From Diplonema japonicum (Eukaryota; Euglenozoa; Diplonemea; Diplonemida; Diplonemidae), in NCBI GenBank assembly GCA_964019335.1, contig OZ025719.1:1-64000 (forward strand): 64,000 nucleotides of DNA. The letters are read 5' to 3'. Below are positions 1 through 12,178 of the stretch, in pieces. Numbering within the stretch: position 1 is the first letter of the stretch; each line of letters starts with the position of its first letter. The translations under genes and the position numbers were made by a program. The notes under the pieces were generated by a model that was given only the letters and a program-made list of their open reading frames with translations, was not told where the DNA came from and did no database searches.

Positions 1-233
1 GCCGCTAATCTTTTGGAGTCTAAGGTATCACAAGCACAAGGGGGTGCATCCTTTGTTGATACACTTCGTCATTTGGGTCTTGAATGGAAGAAAATTCACA
101 TATTGATGATCTTGGTCAAAGGCAACTTTTTCACGATCAAATAATAGGCCCCAAGAATCAGATTACAAGACCTGACCAATAAAATAATAGGGGCTTCCGG
201 AGTGAAGAAATTTCTGAAAAGTGATAAAAAAAA

Positions 234-274
234 ACAAATAAAATAAAATAAAATAAAATAAAATAAAATAAAAT
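234..274. repeat. (AAAAT)n microsatellite
   Basis: About eight tandem AAAAT units, read directly from the sequence. Confidence 0.95.
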
Positions 275-1552
275 GGCTGTAGGTCTAATGTTTGGACTTT
301 TTTTTTTTTTCTTCTTCTTCTTTTTTTTTTTCTTTTTTTTCTTTGGTGCTTAATTGCTTCTGCGGCCCTCTCAACAGGGGACTTGGGAGACTTCGGGGCG
401 AAGCTTCACGGTGGCCGCTGTGTCACATACTGCATGGCACTGAAATCGAGACTACCTTTTTTTTTTGTTGAGAACCCTTTGTCAAGAGGGGTTAATAACT
501 GAAGGTCGAACACGGGCAACATCAGAAGCTTTAAGCTCCAAAACGAACTTGGTTTTTTTCCCCCCCCCCCGAAGAAAAAAAAACCCCCCTCTCCCTCTTC
601 AGTTCTTTTGAACAAAGAGTGAGAAAGTGGGGTGGGAGGCTGGTGGGAATATTTGTTATTGTAATTATCAAAAAAAAATATAAATACGGTCTGTTTTTTT
701 TTTCTCTTTTTCTACAGTGCAGGCTTCCCCCCCCCCCTTATTTAAAGCCATCTCATGGACATAATAATTGGGGGGGGGGGGAGAGGAGGGGGCAATAAAT
801 AAAAAGAAAAACCCGCGCGAATCCTCAGCAAGAACCTTTCTGCATCATTTTCTCTCTTTTTCTTCTTCCTGCTGTTGTTTCTCGCTTTAGAAAGCTATAT
901 CTTTCTCTCCCCCTCCCCTCCCCTCCCAACTCCCACTAATTTCTTTTATCCCAGAATCCTTCTCCCCCTCCCCTGTTTTTTTTTTTGTGGGCCGTTGCTT
1001 GGCGCTTCTTCCCATCAGAGTGCTTTTTTTTGTTCTCTTTTCTCGATTCAAATCCAAGATCTATATGGTTTAAAAAAAAAAAAAAAAAAAAACAATGATT
1101 TTATAAGTTTTATTCCCTTTTTTATTTTTTTTTTTAAAAAGAAATACTTGCAGCACTTTTTTGTCCTTTTTTTTTTCTTCCTTCTTTTTGATGTGCTGAC
1201 TAAGGAAATGCTTCATATAAGGTTTCCTCCCACACACACTGAAATTCTAAGATATCCCCGACAAGTCATATCTTGTTTTCTTTTTCTTTTTCTTCTTCTT
1301 TTTTTTTCCCCTCATACCCGACTTCAAAAGAAAAAAAAAAATCCATCTATAACTTTACCCACGACTCCGGGCGTACAAAACATGGGGTCAGGTAGAATAT
1401 TGTCGACTGTCGGGCTGGCTGCAGCACAAGTTAGTTGATTTTAGGCAGTGGCTATCATGCTACTTTGTTCCCTCTATTGCGGGAATCCCCCCCCCCTTTT
1501 TTTTCTCTTATTCAAACAAGGGTGTCAGAATAGTTTTCTTTTTTCTAAATGT

Positions 1553-1555
<3 letters not shown>

Positions 1556-1593
<38 letters not shown>
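1556..1593. repeat. T38 homopolymer
   Basis: Uninterrupted run of 38 T. It lies just upstream of the solo LINE-tail copy at 1610-1648. Confidence 0.95.
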
Positions 1594-1609
1594 CCCCTTC
1601 TTCTTTGGT

Positions 1610-1648
1610 GGGCCGTTGCTAACCACTTCGTTCCTATCATAGTGAATT
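1610..1648 (+). repeat. Solo 39-nt tail repeat (second-LINE tail)
   Basis: These 39 nt are identical to 29484-29522, which begin 15 nt after the stop codon of the 5'-truncated LINE. This copy has no LINE coding sequence and sits between T38 and an ATT/T-rich tract. A diverged shorter match begins near 988. It is probably the 3' end of an extremely 5'-truncated insertion or of a non-autonomous element. Confidence 0.75.
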
Positions 1649-1933
1649 ATTATTATTTTTTTTTTTTACACCCTCGCCTTTCGTCGTTTTCCTCACTCCA
1701 CATTATGACCCCAGACGAATTTTTCGGCTTAAACATTCCTTAGGGTACGGGGAAGATATATATTTGTCACAGTAGATTGATTAGCAATTTGGTCAAGTGC
1801 AGTGAATGGTTCAAGGACGAAAGGGTTGTGTGATAATTAGCTATTTTCTTCCTCTTCACGCACACACACACATAGGTACCAGGGGACTTTCGGAGCCTTC
1901 AGGGCGAAGCTTCATAGGAATTTCTCCACTAAA

Positions 1934-1934
<1 letters not shown>

Positions 1935-1973
<39 letters not shown>
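1935..1973. repeat. A39 homopolymer
   Basis: Uninterrupted run of 39 A. Confidence 0.95.
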
Positions 1974-1974
<1 letters not shown>

Positions 1975-3392
1975 AATCCAACATCCCTTCCCCCGGAAAA
2001 GTACTTTTTGACCCCTTGTGTTGTAGCTTCTCATTGTACTTTATCTCCCCCCCCTTTTTTTTCTGTTGCCTCGCTTCCATGTGCTGCAGATTTCAATATT
2101 ATTACATTATAATTGTGTCTGAGACAAGTTTGGGGGTGTGACGAACCTACCCACGTGACTAAAGGGGTCCCCTGACTCCTTGATTTACGCCAAATTCGTC
2201 GGTTCTGCGAACGGGGGGGGGGGAAAAAAGGAGGGGGGAAAGGGAGAAACTAAACCTAGTACCCTCTGCGAGATGCTTGTAAATCTAAGCTGAGCCAAAA
2301 AAAAAAAAAGAATAAAAAGAAGAAAAGAAGTCTTTCAGCCGACGAGCGACCTTCCAATCCTTCAGCGGTGTATGGTGCTTTTTTTTTTTTTTTTTTTTTT
2401 TTTTTACCTATCACCACCGCCTATTCATCTTGCCCTGTTACTATTGGTCTTTTTTTTTTCTCTTTTTTTTTTCGTTTCCCGCTATTTTACGCTTCTAAAT
2501 ACTGCCCCCCCCCCTTTTTTTTTGTCCTACCTTGGTGTTAACAAAAAAGTGATCATAAATATTTAACAAAAAAGGAGGGGGGGAAACTAGCTCTTGCATG
2601 TTGTATCTTAAACAATTACATTACAGTTTTCACGACAGCAACGGTTAGAGTGCTTTCGGGCATTATGGAGAGAGAGAAAAAAAGGGAGGGAGGGGGCCTT
2701 CCCTTGTTTACTTTATGTACAAAACGCTCTTTTTCCTTCTTCTTTTTTTTCCTTCTTTTTTTCTCAAGACTATTTGATTTTTTTTTTAAAAAAAAAAAAG
2801 ACTACCATGTTTTAAATAATTGAGGCGTCAATATATAAAAAAAAAAAAAAAATAAAAAAAAAAATACAAAAAAAAAAAATAAGTATTGGAAATATCAACC
2901 CTAATAACAATAACAAAAATTTAAAAATATCCAAGTAAAAGTACGATTGCGGTGAGCATCCTGGTTTTGTTTACTGTATTTGTGCTGTCCCATCTCTTAG
3001 AGAGTTACATTGTCGCTGGCGATTCACGTTTCTATCAGCCGAGATAATGCTGCTCAGCAAAGCACCACAACTCCCAGCCTGACCCCGAACCCCCGGACCA
3101 TTGCAAGAGCATGTAGAGCTGAACACAGAAGTGCGCCCAACTTGCATATTTCGTCGAAACTCGGGGAAAGGGTTTTTGGGCGATTTTGGAGTATAGGCGG
3201 GTTTTTTTTTTCTTTTTTTTTCTTTTTTTTTTTCTTTTTTGCGCCTTTGTGTCACAAATGCGACCCCTTTGACCCCCCCCTTCTTTCTTGTTCCGACCAA
3301 AAAGAAAAAGAAAGAACAATCAACAAAAAAATGACTTTATTTATTACCTTACAACTTGTGCCGGAAAAAAAAAAGAAGACAGAAAAATAACT

Positions 3393-3523
3393 ATTTATTG
3401 CCAACAAATAATGAGTCATTATTTAACTCGAGTTCCCGAATTTTTTGCACGAGGGCCCGCAGGGCCCGAGTGCAAAAAAACGGGTAACGAGTGTTAAATA
3501 ATGGCTCATTTGGCGGCAAGTAA
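3393..3523. repeat. Fold-back (long palindrome) repeat, copy 1
   Basis: Two arms of about 60 nt are imperfectly complementary around an apical GGGCCCGCAGGGCCC. The left arm has TTATTGCC, CATTATTTAAC and TTTTTTGCAC; the right arm has the reverse complements in order (GTGCAAAAAAA, GTTAAATAATG, GGCGGCAAGTAA). It shares its outer end (CTATTTAYTGCCAACAARTAATGA, written here with IUPAC codes as ends and tip only) and its tip with the fold-back at 30124-30252, in the opposite orientation. Confidence 0.75.
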
Positions 3524-3527
3524 GTCG

Positions 3528-3954
3528 TTTTATTTCACTCTTCGTCATTTGAGTCACTCACTCTTCACTGCTTTCACTGCTGTTTTTTTTCACGCAGGTC
3601 AGCTTTTTGGGGATTTTCCTAAGGTAATACAGGGTAGCTATTTCGCCGTGGCATTTAAAGGGGAAGTAAGGCACTTATTCCCACTTTTAAGGGCTGGAAT
3701 GGCCTCAGATGGCCAAAAATAGTCAAAATACCCCCACCCCAAAAAAATTTTTCAAGGGGTTGGGTGCATTTTTTTCCACGACAAGACCCATTTTTTCACT
3801 CTGAAGGGCCATTATTTAACTGCAAAATCTCATTATTTAACTAGTTAAATAATGGCGATTTCGCGTTAAATAATGGCCGTTTCGCGTTAAATAATGGCCA
3901 TTTCGCGTTAAATAATGAGGCCCCTAGTGAGTGAAGAAAATGACGAAGAGTGAA

Positions 3955-3960
<6 letters not shown>
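3528..3960. mobile_element. MITE-like element with 23-bp terminal inverted repeats
   Basis: Positions 3528-3550 and 3938-3960 are perfect reverse complements over 23 bp (both carry TTTCACTCTTCGTCATTT or its complement). The 433-bp interior has no credible ORF and contains the 21-bp tandem array at 3844-3916. It is flanked on the right by A40, so a target duplication cannot be judged. The size and ends fit a non-autonomous DNA transposon. Partial matches to the end occur near 51640 and, more weakly, near 29528. Confidence 0.65.
3844..3916. repeat. 21-bp tandem repeat of GTTAAATAATG units
   Basis: GTTAAATAAT begins at 3844, 3865, 3886 and 3907, an exact 21-nt period with GGC(N)3TTTCGC between copies. 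Two reverse-oriented ATTATTTAAC words lie just upstream (about 3811 and 3830). Confidence 0.9.

Positions 3961-3996
<36 letters not shown>
3957..3996. repeat. A40 homopolymer
   Basis: Uninterrupted run of 40 A at the right end of the TIR element. Confidence 0.95.
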
Positions 3997-3998
<2 letters not shown>

Positions 3999-4461
3999 AC
4001 TTTCAGTAGCTTTTCTTATCTTGCAAGAACGGAGTCTCTTGACTTGTCTAAGCAAAGGGTAACGAAGGCAGCGTGTCATAAACTTCTCGAGGTTTTGTAC
4101 CCAGTCACACACAGTTCCTTCCCCCCCCCCCCCCCCCCATTTCACTCGTTGGACAAAAAGAACCATAAGTCAATATGAAAAAAAAAAGTTTTTTTTTTTG
4201 CCCCCTAAAGCTACAAACTGATTTATCAGTATTTCGGTGCATTCCTTCGGTGCACCTTATTTTTTTTTTCTTCCTCTTTTTTAAACCAATTCCTCTGCTG
4301 TGACAGAAGGGCTCAGGGCTCTGCACACCAGTGCTTACGGTGACCAAGCTGAAAGAGGATATCGAAAGAAGAAAGAAAAGAAAAAAAAAGAAAAAGTCTA
4401 ACATTCCTCCATCCCCCACCATTGCAAGAAAAGTGTGTTTTTATTATTATTTACTGTAAAA

Positions 4462-4462
<1 letters not shown>

Positions 4463-4497
<35 letters not shown>
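4463..4497. repeat. A35 homopolymer
   Basis: Uninterrupted run of 35 A. Confidence 0.95.
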
Positions 4498-4500
<3 letters not shown>

Positions 4501-5092
4501 CCAGTGATCAAGGATGGATCGAGGTCATTAAGGATGAGTAAGATGGGCTCGTGGGGTGCCTAGCCCGACTCGATGAAGTTGTATCAAAAGGGGAGAAACA
4601 ATTCTTCTACCCAGATTCCCGACAACTTTGGAACCCCTTTTCGTCTTCGTCTTTCCCAGCTTGGTTGTTTCTTCCTTGTTCAGAAGAGGCTTGCGACCCG
4701 CAGTAACGGGCACGGGGGATCGACCTTGGAGCATACCAAAGCGGTGCTTCCAGTCTGATATACTGGACATCGACGCTATGACGCAAACCTGCAAAGCATA
4801 AGAAGCGGTCTGAGGTTATCTTTTATTGATTGGACCGCCAGAGCTTCCGGATATTTTAGCTTCCAATGATTTTTTTTGTTTTACAGTATTTATTATTTTT
4901 CTTTTTTTTTTTTTTTTAATTATTTTTTTTTTTTATTATGAATCTTTTTTTTCCTTTTTAATTTTTTTTTTCTTTTTGACCTTTTGCCTTGGACAGTTTT
5001 CAAGGGTTTTCGAGATTTCCCGCTTTCTTTCTTTCAAAGGCCTCTTTAAAGGGGAGCGCTATGTTGTTGGACATTCGTGTGCGCGACTTGTG

Positions 5093-5096
<4 letters not shown>

Positions 5097-5138
<42 letters not shown>
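5097..5138. repeat. T42 homopolymer followed by (ATT)n
   Basis: 42 T followed by about five ATT units. Confidence 0.95.
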
Positions 5139-5140
<2 letters not shown>

Positions 5141-5610
5141 TATTATTATTATTTCTGAGAAAGAGAGAACGAGGTGCAAAAGAAGACCTGAGTTTTGAGG
5201 TAAAGGGATGGGAGCCGAACAGTGGTGGTGGGGGGGGTCTGTTTCACAAAGCATTTCAAGGTATTTTCTAATGAAAATATCGCAAAAGTTGCTTACACTT
5301 CATGCGATCAAATGTGGCCCCTCGAGGTCTTGTTTTTAGAACCGCTTGAGGTCAACATAGCGTGTTTTGGGGTGAGTTTGGTGAGCTAGTCCAAAAAAAA
5401 AAAAAGAAAAAAAGAAAAAAAGTAACAACTGTTTGTTTGGTAAACTGGAATTTTATTCAACGGGTAAAAAAAAAGAGTGGGGGGGGGGGGGGAAGGGAGG
5501 GAAGGGGGGGGTGTTTTTGCGGAGGAGAGAGAATGTTCCAATGGAAAACACTCTTCACCAGACAATGGCTCTTAACAACTTTTTATTTGGTTTTTTTTTT
5601 CTTTCTTTTC

Positions 5611-5700
5611 TTGTTACAAATATTTATCTTTCAAAAAAAAAAAGGATTTTTATAACTATATGCAACTTGTGTCGAGCAAAAAACTTTCGCAGCTTTTTAA
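5611..5700 (+). repeat. AT-rich dispersed repeat, copy 1
   Basis: Contains TTGTTACAAATATTTATC, then an A run, then ATAACTATATGCAACTTGTG and CTTTCGCAGCTTTTTAAA. The same blocks in the same order occur at 17284, 26029 and 56260 (+) and at 51835 (inverted). Function unknown. Confidence 0.8.
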
Positions 5701-6650
5701 ACTCCAAAGCGGTGGAGAGAGGGGTAAAGTTCTTTTTGGTATTCTTTTCACCAAAAGGTCTTGAGAAAAAAAAATAGTTTCGTGTAATGGGGAAGGGGGG
5801 GGGGGTAAATTATGGTGAAGAGAGTTAAAAAATTTGTAGAATGAATTTGTTGGGCCTCATATGAGGTTAGGCAAGCTATTCTGTAAATATAACCTTATCA
5901 AGAGGGGTGGGGGGGTGGCGATAACGGTGCGCATTTTTTAATTGTTAAAAAGGGGGGGAAGAAGAAGAAAACCGACACTGTCCAATGATGAGCAAAGAAG
6001 GCTGCAGGCTACCATGGATGGTGGAAAAAAAAAGTTGTGGGCTGAGTGCAATGAAAGAATGGGTAGGTTTTTTTTTTTTTTTTTATTATTACACACTTCC
6101 TTCCTTCAGAGCTTTTGTCGTCACCCTCCAGTGTTGCCCACTCTAGCTCTACTTTACACGATGCATATTGTCCTTTCCCCCCCTCCCCCCCTTTTTTTTA
6201 TCCCTCTTTTTCAGTGTCAACAAATTCAACCCCCTTTCATGCCTATGGGGATACTCTGGTTAAAAGAAGTCTTTATTTTATACTTCTTTTTTTTTATATG
6301 TTTTCCTTTCTTTGCAACCGTTGGTTTTTTTCTTTTTCTTTTTCTTCTTTTTATTTATAAAAAAAAAAACTCTCCTCCCTTTATTTCTTTTCTCTTCCCT
6401 CTCTCCCCCCCCTCTCTCTCTCTCTCTCTGTTTTTTTTTAACTATTGTAAAGTCAATTATATCATTGTCCTTCCCCCTTCTTCTCTCCGGGGGGGGGAGG
6501 TAATGATTAAAAGGTTTACAATACCCCCTCTTTTTGCTTTTTTTTTTCATAACAACTGTATATGTGTGTGTCTCTTCCCTCTTCTTCTCCTTATTCCCCC
6601 CTCTCCCAGCCGTCTAAAATGAATAACACAATAGTGGAGCGGGGGAAAAA

Positions 6651-8258
6651 ATGAAAACCTTCTTGATGCTCATGGGGGTAGTGACTATGTGCACGGCCGA
6701 ACATGTGCACGTGGCTCTTGGGAAAGAGGACAGCGCACTAGTGGTGCAATGGACAACAGCGAACAATGCAGGAATAAGCACTGTGAAGTGGGGCACTAAC
6801 CCTACGAGTTTGACAATGAGCAACGCAGGGGATGTACACGCCTTTACACAGGACCCTGGGAGGGTCTGGTACAGCAGGACAGCACAGATGAAAGGGCTGG
6901 GTGAGAATGTGAAGTACTACTACCAAGTGGGTGACTCTTCAAACGGCTTCTCTGAAGTCTTCTCTGTGTGGAACAGGAGGGGCGGCATCCCTCAGCGCCA
7001 TGTTCTTTTCGGCGACATGGGCTCTTCCTGTGCCTTCACCCTCTGCAATGCGTGCACCCAGTCCAGCAATGTCTGCAATGCTCAGACCTGCGCCAAGAAC
7101 ACCACCGTCGGCCTTGTCTCTGAGGTGGATGCTGCCACCATGTTCCTCCATGTCGGGGACTTTGCCTACGACCTGGGCAGCAGCAACGGTACCATTGGTG
7201 ACTACTTCATGGACAACATCGAGCAGGTGGCATCCCGTGTGCCGTACATGGTGTCGCATGGGAACCACGAGGATGCCGCCATCAACATGGCGCACTACAT
7301 CGAGGAGTTCAGGAACCAGCCCACCAACGCCGTCCCCGCTACCTTCAAGACGACCAACGGCGAGGGTCCCAACACCCTTTACTTCTCTTGGGACCACGGC
7401 ATGGTGCACTACGTCTCCTTCTCCACCGAGTTCTGGTACGGCGTGGGCAGTGCTACAGTCAACACAACCTCCTTCCTAGCATGGTTGAAGGCAGACCTTG
7501 AGGCCGCCAACAAGAACAGAGACATCGCGCCTTGGGTGGTGATGCACGGGCACAGGGCGCTCTACACCTCAAGCGCGTCATCAGGAACGGGTGACGCTAC
7601 CATCCGTGCTGCGCTTGAGGACATCATGTTCCAGTACGGCGTGGACTTTATGATCAACGGGCATGTGCACGACTACGAGAGGTCGTGGCCCACGTACAAG
7701 GGGAAGAGTGATCAGTCCAACGTGAACGCCAGGGCACCTGTGTACATTGTAACGGGTGCTGCAGGGTCGCACGAGATGCACACCCCCTTCGAGCAGCCGC
7801 AGCCCTCATGGAGCTCCTTCAGGTCGAACAGCTTCTCGTACAGCAGGATGATGGTGTACAACGCAAGCCACATCCACTGGCAGCAGGTGCAGACGGACCC
7901 CACCCTGTTCCCCACCGCCGACTACGGCAGGGTCATCGACGACGTGTGGTACGTGCAGAACAAGCATGGGCCCTTCTCCCTTGAGGAGGCTCCCAAGACA
8001 GTGCCCACTTCCTGCCCCGCTAACCTGTGCGGCGAGCACGACAGGTTCCAGGGCATGCTCGGTCTGGAGGGCGAGGGGACCAAACCCCTGTGGCAGGTCA
8101 TCAACCAGTACAAGAAGACCCACGGTATCCTAGCCTGGGAGAAGAAGCTCGAGCAGCTCCTCAACAAAATCAACAAGAACGGAGAGTGGGAGGAGGAGTC
8201 CCTCCCGGAGGAACGCGAGAGGAACTACTTCAAGTGGACCCACTCCAACAAGCAGTAG
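6651..8258 (+). CDS. Purple acid phosphatase (secreted metallophosphoesterase)
   Basis: 535 aa. It is predicted to hydrolyse phosphomonoesters at a two-metal centre outside the cytosol. The N-terminus (MKTFLMLMGVVTMCTA) looks like a signal peptide. An N-terminal fibronectin-like domain (about 20-105) is followed by the metallophosphoesterase domain with all five PAP metal-ligand blocks: GDMG (about 121), GDFAYD (about 170), GNHE (about 204), VVMHGHR (about 297) and GHVHDYER (about 338). N-glycosylation motifs are frequent. The length fits plant/protist high-molecular-weight PAPs. The C-terminal 90 residues are charged and lack a membrane segment. The ATG follows a pyrimidine-rich spacer. No intron seen. 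Family call is firm; substrate is unknown. Confidence 0.93.
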   Translation: MKTFLMLMGVVTMCTAEHVHVALGKEDSALVVQWTTANNAGISTVKWGTNPTSLTMSNAGDVHAFTQDPGRVWYSRTAQMKGLGENVKYYYQVGDSSNGFSEVFSVWNRRGGIPQRHVLFGDMGSSCAFTLCNACTQSSNVCNAQTCAKNTTVGLVSEVDAATMFLHVGDFAYDLGSSNGTIGDYFMDNIEQVASRVPYMVSHGNHEDAAINMAHYIEEFRNQPTNAVPATFKTTNGEGPNTLYFSWDHGMVHYVSFSTEFWYGVGSATVNTTSFLAWLKADLEAANKNRDIAPWVVMHGHRALYTSSASSGTGDATIRAALEDIMFQYGVDFMINGHVHDYERSWPTYKGKSDQSNVNARAPVYIVTGAAGSHEMHTPFEQPQPSWSSFRSNSFSYSRMMVYNASHIHWQQVQTDPTLFPTADYGRVIDDVWYVQNKHGPFSLEEAPKTVPTSCPANLCGEHDRFQGMLGLEGEGTKPLWQVINQYKKTHGILAWEKKLEQLLNKINKNGEWEEESLPEERERNYFKWTHSNKQ

Positions 8259-8809
8259 TGGTGCAGGCAGCCTTCCCAGCAAGAACCCTGTTCTTCCTTT
8301 TGGGTTCCATTGCCGGTGATGCTTCGTAGCGGTGCGTTCTTTTTTTTTTTTTTTTTGTTCCCCGGGGATTCCTTTTTTTTCTTCCATTTCTTTTTTAAAA
8401 ATAAATCCGATCACTTTTCCAAGGCTTGCAGAAGGACTGTTTTCTTTTGCTGGTGAACTGATAAAATGGAAAATTTTCTTCTTTTTTTTTAATTCTTGTT
8501 GTGCCCAAGCACTGAGTGTAGCCACAGGCGGCCACACCGTTCCTCTGATTCCTCACACGCCACCGCCCGAGGGAATGTGAGGGGAGAGGCGATGGCTGTC
8601 GTTGTGCACAACCAACGTCTCAACCCGGTTTTTCTTCCTGCCACATACCGCAGGTACCCTTAAATCTCTTCCCCCTTCTTTTTTTTCTTCTTTATCCTTC
8701 TTTTTTCGCTATGTTATGTGCACCTTGTGTGGCGCTTGCTCTCACCTCTTGTTTTCTTCCATCTTTTGTTTTCCTTCTGTTTACAAAACTCCCAGGCAAA
8801 GACGTGCCT
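8259..8809 (+). other. Spacer between phosphatase and M64 peptidase genes
   Basis: No gene seen. T-rich tracts run at 8340-8356 and 8676-8710. A diverged match to the tail of the first LINE lies at about 8636-8662 (CACATACCGCAGGTACCCTT). Confidence 0.6.
8794..8795 (+). promoter_or_regulatory. Candidate spliced-leader acceptor AG (M64 gene)
   Basis: A pyrimidine-rich stretch ends in ACTCCCAG, 14 nt before the ATG at 8810. It could instead be the 3' end of a 5'-UTR intron. It decides the start: the in-frame extension upstream to 8711 would lie in the pyrimidine tract. Confidence 0.5.
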
Positions 8810-11800
8810 ATGTTCGAGATCGCATTGCTGCTGGCGGTAGTGGCGAGCAACAGGCTGCTTGTTGTGGAGGTAGACCACGAGGGTGCAGAGGTGGTGTTTG
8901 CGAAGCTCAGCAGCGAGAGTCTAAGGAAGCAGAAGGAGTTGTACTCCGCTAGGCGGAGGAAGATTGGGCGTGACGATCTACATGTGATGTTCCATGAGCG
9001 TCGGGATGAGGAAGAGATAGGGCTGGAACCCAGACATGTGCTGACCTTCACGCGTGTGAGGAAATTCCACGTCCACGGGTGGGACAACAAAGTGGAGGAG
9101 TTCACCTCCGGGCATGAGATGTACAAGAAGGCAGTGATAGAGTTCTCGATCCCCGAGCACAGCAAGAAGGTGCTCATCAGCGACCCGTACCACGAGCGGT
9201 CCTACCACCTCGACCTTCCCAGCACGAATGAAGTAGCACAGTGGCGCACGCAACACACGCGCACCGCCGCCATCCTCCAAACCTTTGAGCCTGTGGTCTC
9301 TTCTCTCACTTCAGCCACACCCCCTGTCGAGCGCCCCCTCCCCCAAAGCGGTCCCGTCGAGTCTCAACAGAACTTCGTCTTCCTCTCGGGCGGTTACCTC
9401 GCAAGCCAGCAGACAAAGTTCCGCCAAGACCTGGACCACGTGGTGCACATCCTGCAGACGTCTTGCGACGGGTGCAGCGACGCTGCCAACCTGAAGCCCT
9501 CTGTCCCTTTCAGAAGGTACTTCACGAGCTTCAACGTGTTCGCCGTGTGGCAGCCTTCCCCCGAAGAGGGCGCCTCGATCCCCACCGAAGGCAAAAAGGT
9601 GAACAATAATCTGGAGTGTTCATACGGGACTGTCGTGGACCGCGCTCTTTTCTGCACACCTTCTTTAGTTACGGCTCTCGCCGATACCGCGCCGTGCGGT
9701 GCTGTAGGGAAGACCAATGTGGTGGCAATCGTGCTGGTCAACAGCCAGAAGTACGGTGGTGCCGCTTCGTACCGCCCAACCGTACGCGTAGGTAGCTTTT
9801 CTGTGTCCCACTTCAACTTGCAGGACAGCTCTGACAAGGGTCTCTTTGCAAGTCTTTTCTTCCACGAAGTGGGGCACTGCTACGCTGATCTGATGGACGA
9901 GTACGACACGCGGCAGACCGAGAGCGGCACCATTACCTACCCCAACTGTGCCAGCAGTCAAGCAGTAGGTGGCACCCAGTGGGCCAGCTGGGCAAACTTC
10001 GACACGTTCAATGCTAACCAGCAGTCTGTGAAGAAGCTCCCCACCAAAACGCTGTCAGCCTCAGACCGCAGCTTTTTCGAGATCGCGCCCACTGCTGTTC
10101 CTATCTGCGGCTGGTCCAATTACTACAAACCCTCGAGTGCGTGTTTCATGGAAAAGCTAAAATCGGGAGGGAGCGTGCCGCGCTTGTGTCCCATATGCCG
10201 CGAGCAGACAGTAAAGTCTATGTACAAGACAGGGATGAACATTTTGTTCCCCGTGTGTCCCCTCCCCACAGAGACCCTCTACATCGACCCCGCATCAGCA
10301 GGCGTGTACATCTTCATCAACAGCAAAATCGCAGGATGGACACACGCAGGGGACGGGGGTGTTGTCGAAGTGCAGTGGTCGTGCGGGGGACGTGTGCTGA
10401 GCGCCTCTGAGCCTGGCTACATGTTACTGACACCTGCTGAGTACACAAGCTGCCACGGGACTCTTGGGGGCGAGATCACAGTGACCGTGACCATGACCGA
10501 CTGGACGGTGTGGGTCAGCGAGGCCGGGAGGGAGAAGAACATGGCGCAAACCGCTTCGTGGAATGTACGCATGGTGGCTAATCTGGCAGCCTTCAAGGCC
10601 ACCATCACCGACAACCCCACACCGTGTATGGGCACCACTGCGCGGCTCCCTTCGGAGGTGCAGCCACCTGTTCTGAAGACGAAGGCAGGCATCGACTTCT
10701 CATATGTGTCAGTGTGCGGGGACTCTAACGGGTGCACCACCACCTACTCCACACGGCAGTACAACGCCACCAACGCACAGCGCGCCTCGGCCGAAGATGA
10801 CGTGGAGTCGCTTGTGTTCGGACTGCCGGGTATCATGTGCCTTGTAGGGGTGCTGTTGTTCCTCTTCTCATGGTTGATGATGGCGAAGAAGCTGTCCTAC
10901 TCGCGTGTCAAGTCCGTCTTCTCCACGAAGTACGACACAATGGTGGGCATCGTGCGCAGGACCATTGTCTTCTCTGGACTCTTCTTCATAATCGTGGCGA
11001 TTGTGGCCACGGCGTGGGGCATGTCGCAGTACAACGACGTGGGCGCCTTCCTCAAGCTGATGCTCATCGCAGGCTTCGTGCTGTGCATCTGTTTGTTTGT
11101 GATGGCTTTCGTAGGGACCACCGCTGCCTTCTACCGCGCGAAGAACCTGCTGTACCTAAACAGCTTCGGGCTGCTGTGCACCTTCGCCATAATGATTTAC
11201 GTCACTCACGTTGTCATCTACGTTGGTGCGCACATCACAGACTCGGGATGCGCCACCAGCTCGGAGGTAACTGCAGGAACGGACGGCCTGGTCTCGGCAC
11301 CGTGCAGCTACGAGGACAACGATGTGGCAATCTGTGGAATAGAGGGCGTGGGGTGCGAACTGAAGGAACTGTGGAAAAGCCTCGTGAAGCACTACCCTGA
11401 GAAGATCTGCGCGTTCCAAGAAGAGCTGAAATGCTCCGGCTACAAGCAACCGTGCAACAAGCAGGTCTCGGAGGACTACTGCCCGAAGACATGCGACGAC
11501 ACGAACCTCGCGTACGGTGACGCGTGCAAGGTGAAGCTACAGGACGACATCAAGAAGGAGTGCGAGCGGTTCACGCCACTGATAGTGGTCCTGACGATCC
11601 TGATGGGGCTGGCCATGGTCAACAACTTGGTTCTAGCGTGCCTACTAGGCTCGCAACGGAAGGAACAGAAGGAGACACAGCTCACCGCACTGCAGTCGTA
11701 CACGAAACAAGCCCGGCAAGGGAAGCCCGTCGCTATGCCAGGGACGCAGAACCAAGCTCTTCGATTGATGCGCGCGCTTGATGACGAACAGAGGGTGCTC

Positions 11801-12147
11801 ATGACGAAGCGCTTCAACCAAGCGGACAAGGACGGGAACGGCAAGCTCGACATCAGGGAGTTGGCTCTCTTCCTTCGCGCGGCATTGTCGCCTGAGATCA
11901 CTGCTGCGGAGGTGAAAGAAGCCTTTGCACTGGCAGACACCGACAGTGACGGTGCCATCTCCTTCTCCGAGTTCCGCGAGCTGTTCACCACTGCAGGCGG
12001 GACGGAGATGACCCCTGTCACAGGGCAGCAGTTGTCAAAGGCACCTTCCACACCGCCTCCTGTCAGTATTTACCAAACAACTGGACCTCCTACGCCACAG
12101 CCTAAGTATCTGGATACCACTGTTAATACTTATGGGTATGGGAAAGG

Positions 12148-12178
<31 letters not shown>

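Larger units (their letters stand above)
1..6650. other. Geneless repeat-rich region
   Basis: No convincing gene on either strand. Open frames here are translations of T/A/C/G runs (poly-Phe, poly-Lys, poly-Gly) without family features. The region holds long homopolymers, an (AAAAT)n microsatellite, a fold-back repeat, a terminal-inverted-repeat element, a solo copy of the tail of the second LINE and one copy of an AT-rich dispersed repeat, listed separately. A further diverged pair (about 373-413 and 1875-1915) shares an AGGGGACTT...GGGCGAAGCTTCA core. Confidence 0.7.

Noticed and set aside
875-1438. 187-codon open frame rich in Phe/Lys/Leu
   Set aside because: It is a translation of T, C and A runs with no family features; the same holds for the other long frames in 1-6650.
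3844-3916. CRISPR-like array
   Set aside because: Units are 21 nt with near-constant spacers and no unique spacers; it is a plain tandem repeat inside a TIR element, in eukaryotic DNA.
4600-4760. tRNA-like stretch on the - strand (GGTCGATCCCC resembling a B box)
   Set aside because: No acceptor stem, anticodon arm or A box at proper spacing could be formed.
6939-7409. Long - strand frame inside the phosphatase gene
   Set aside because: Shadow of the GC-rich coding strand; no motifs. Similar antisense frames in other genes were rejected for the same reason.
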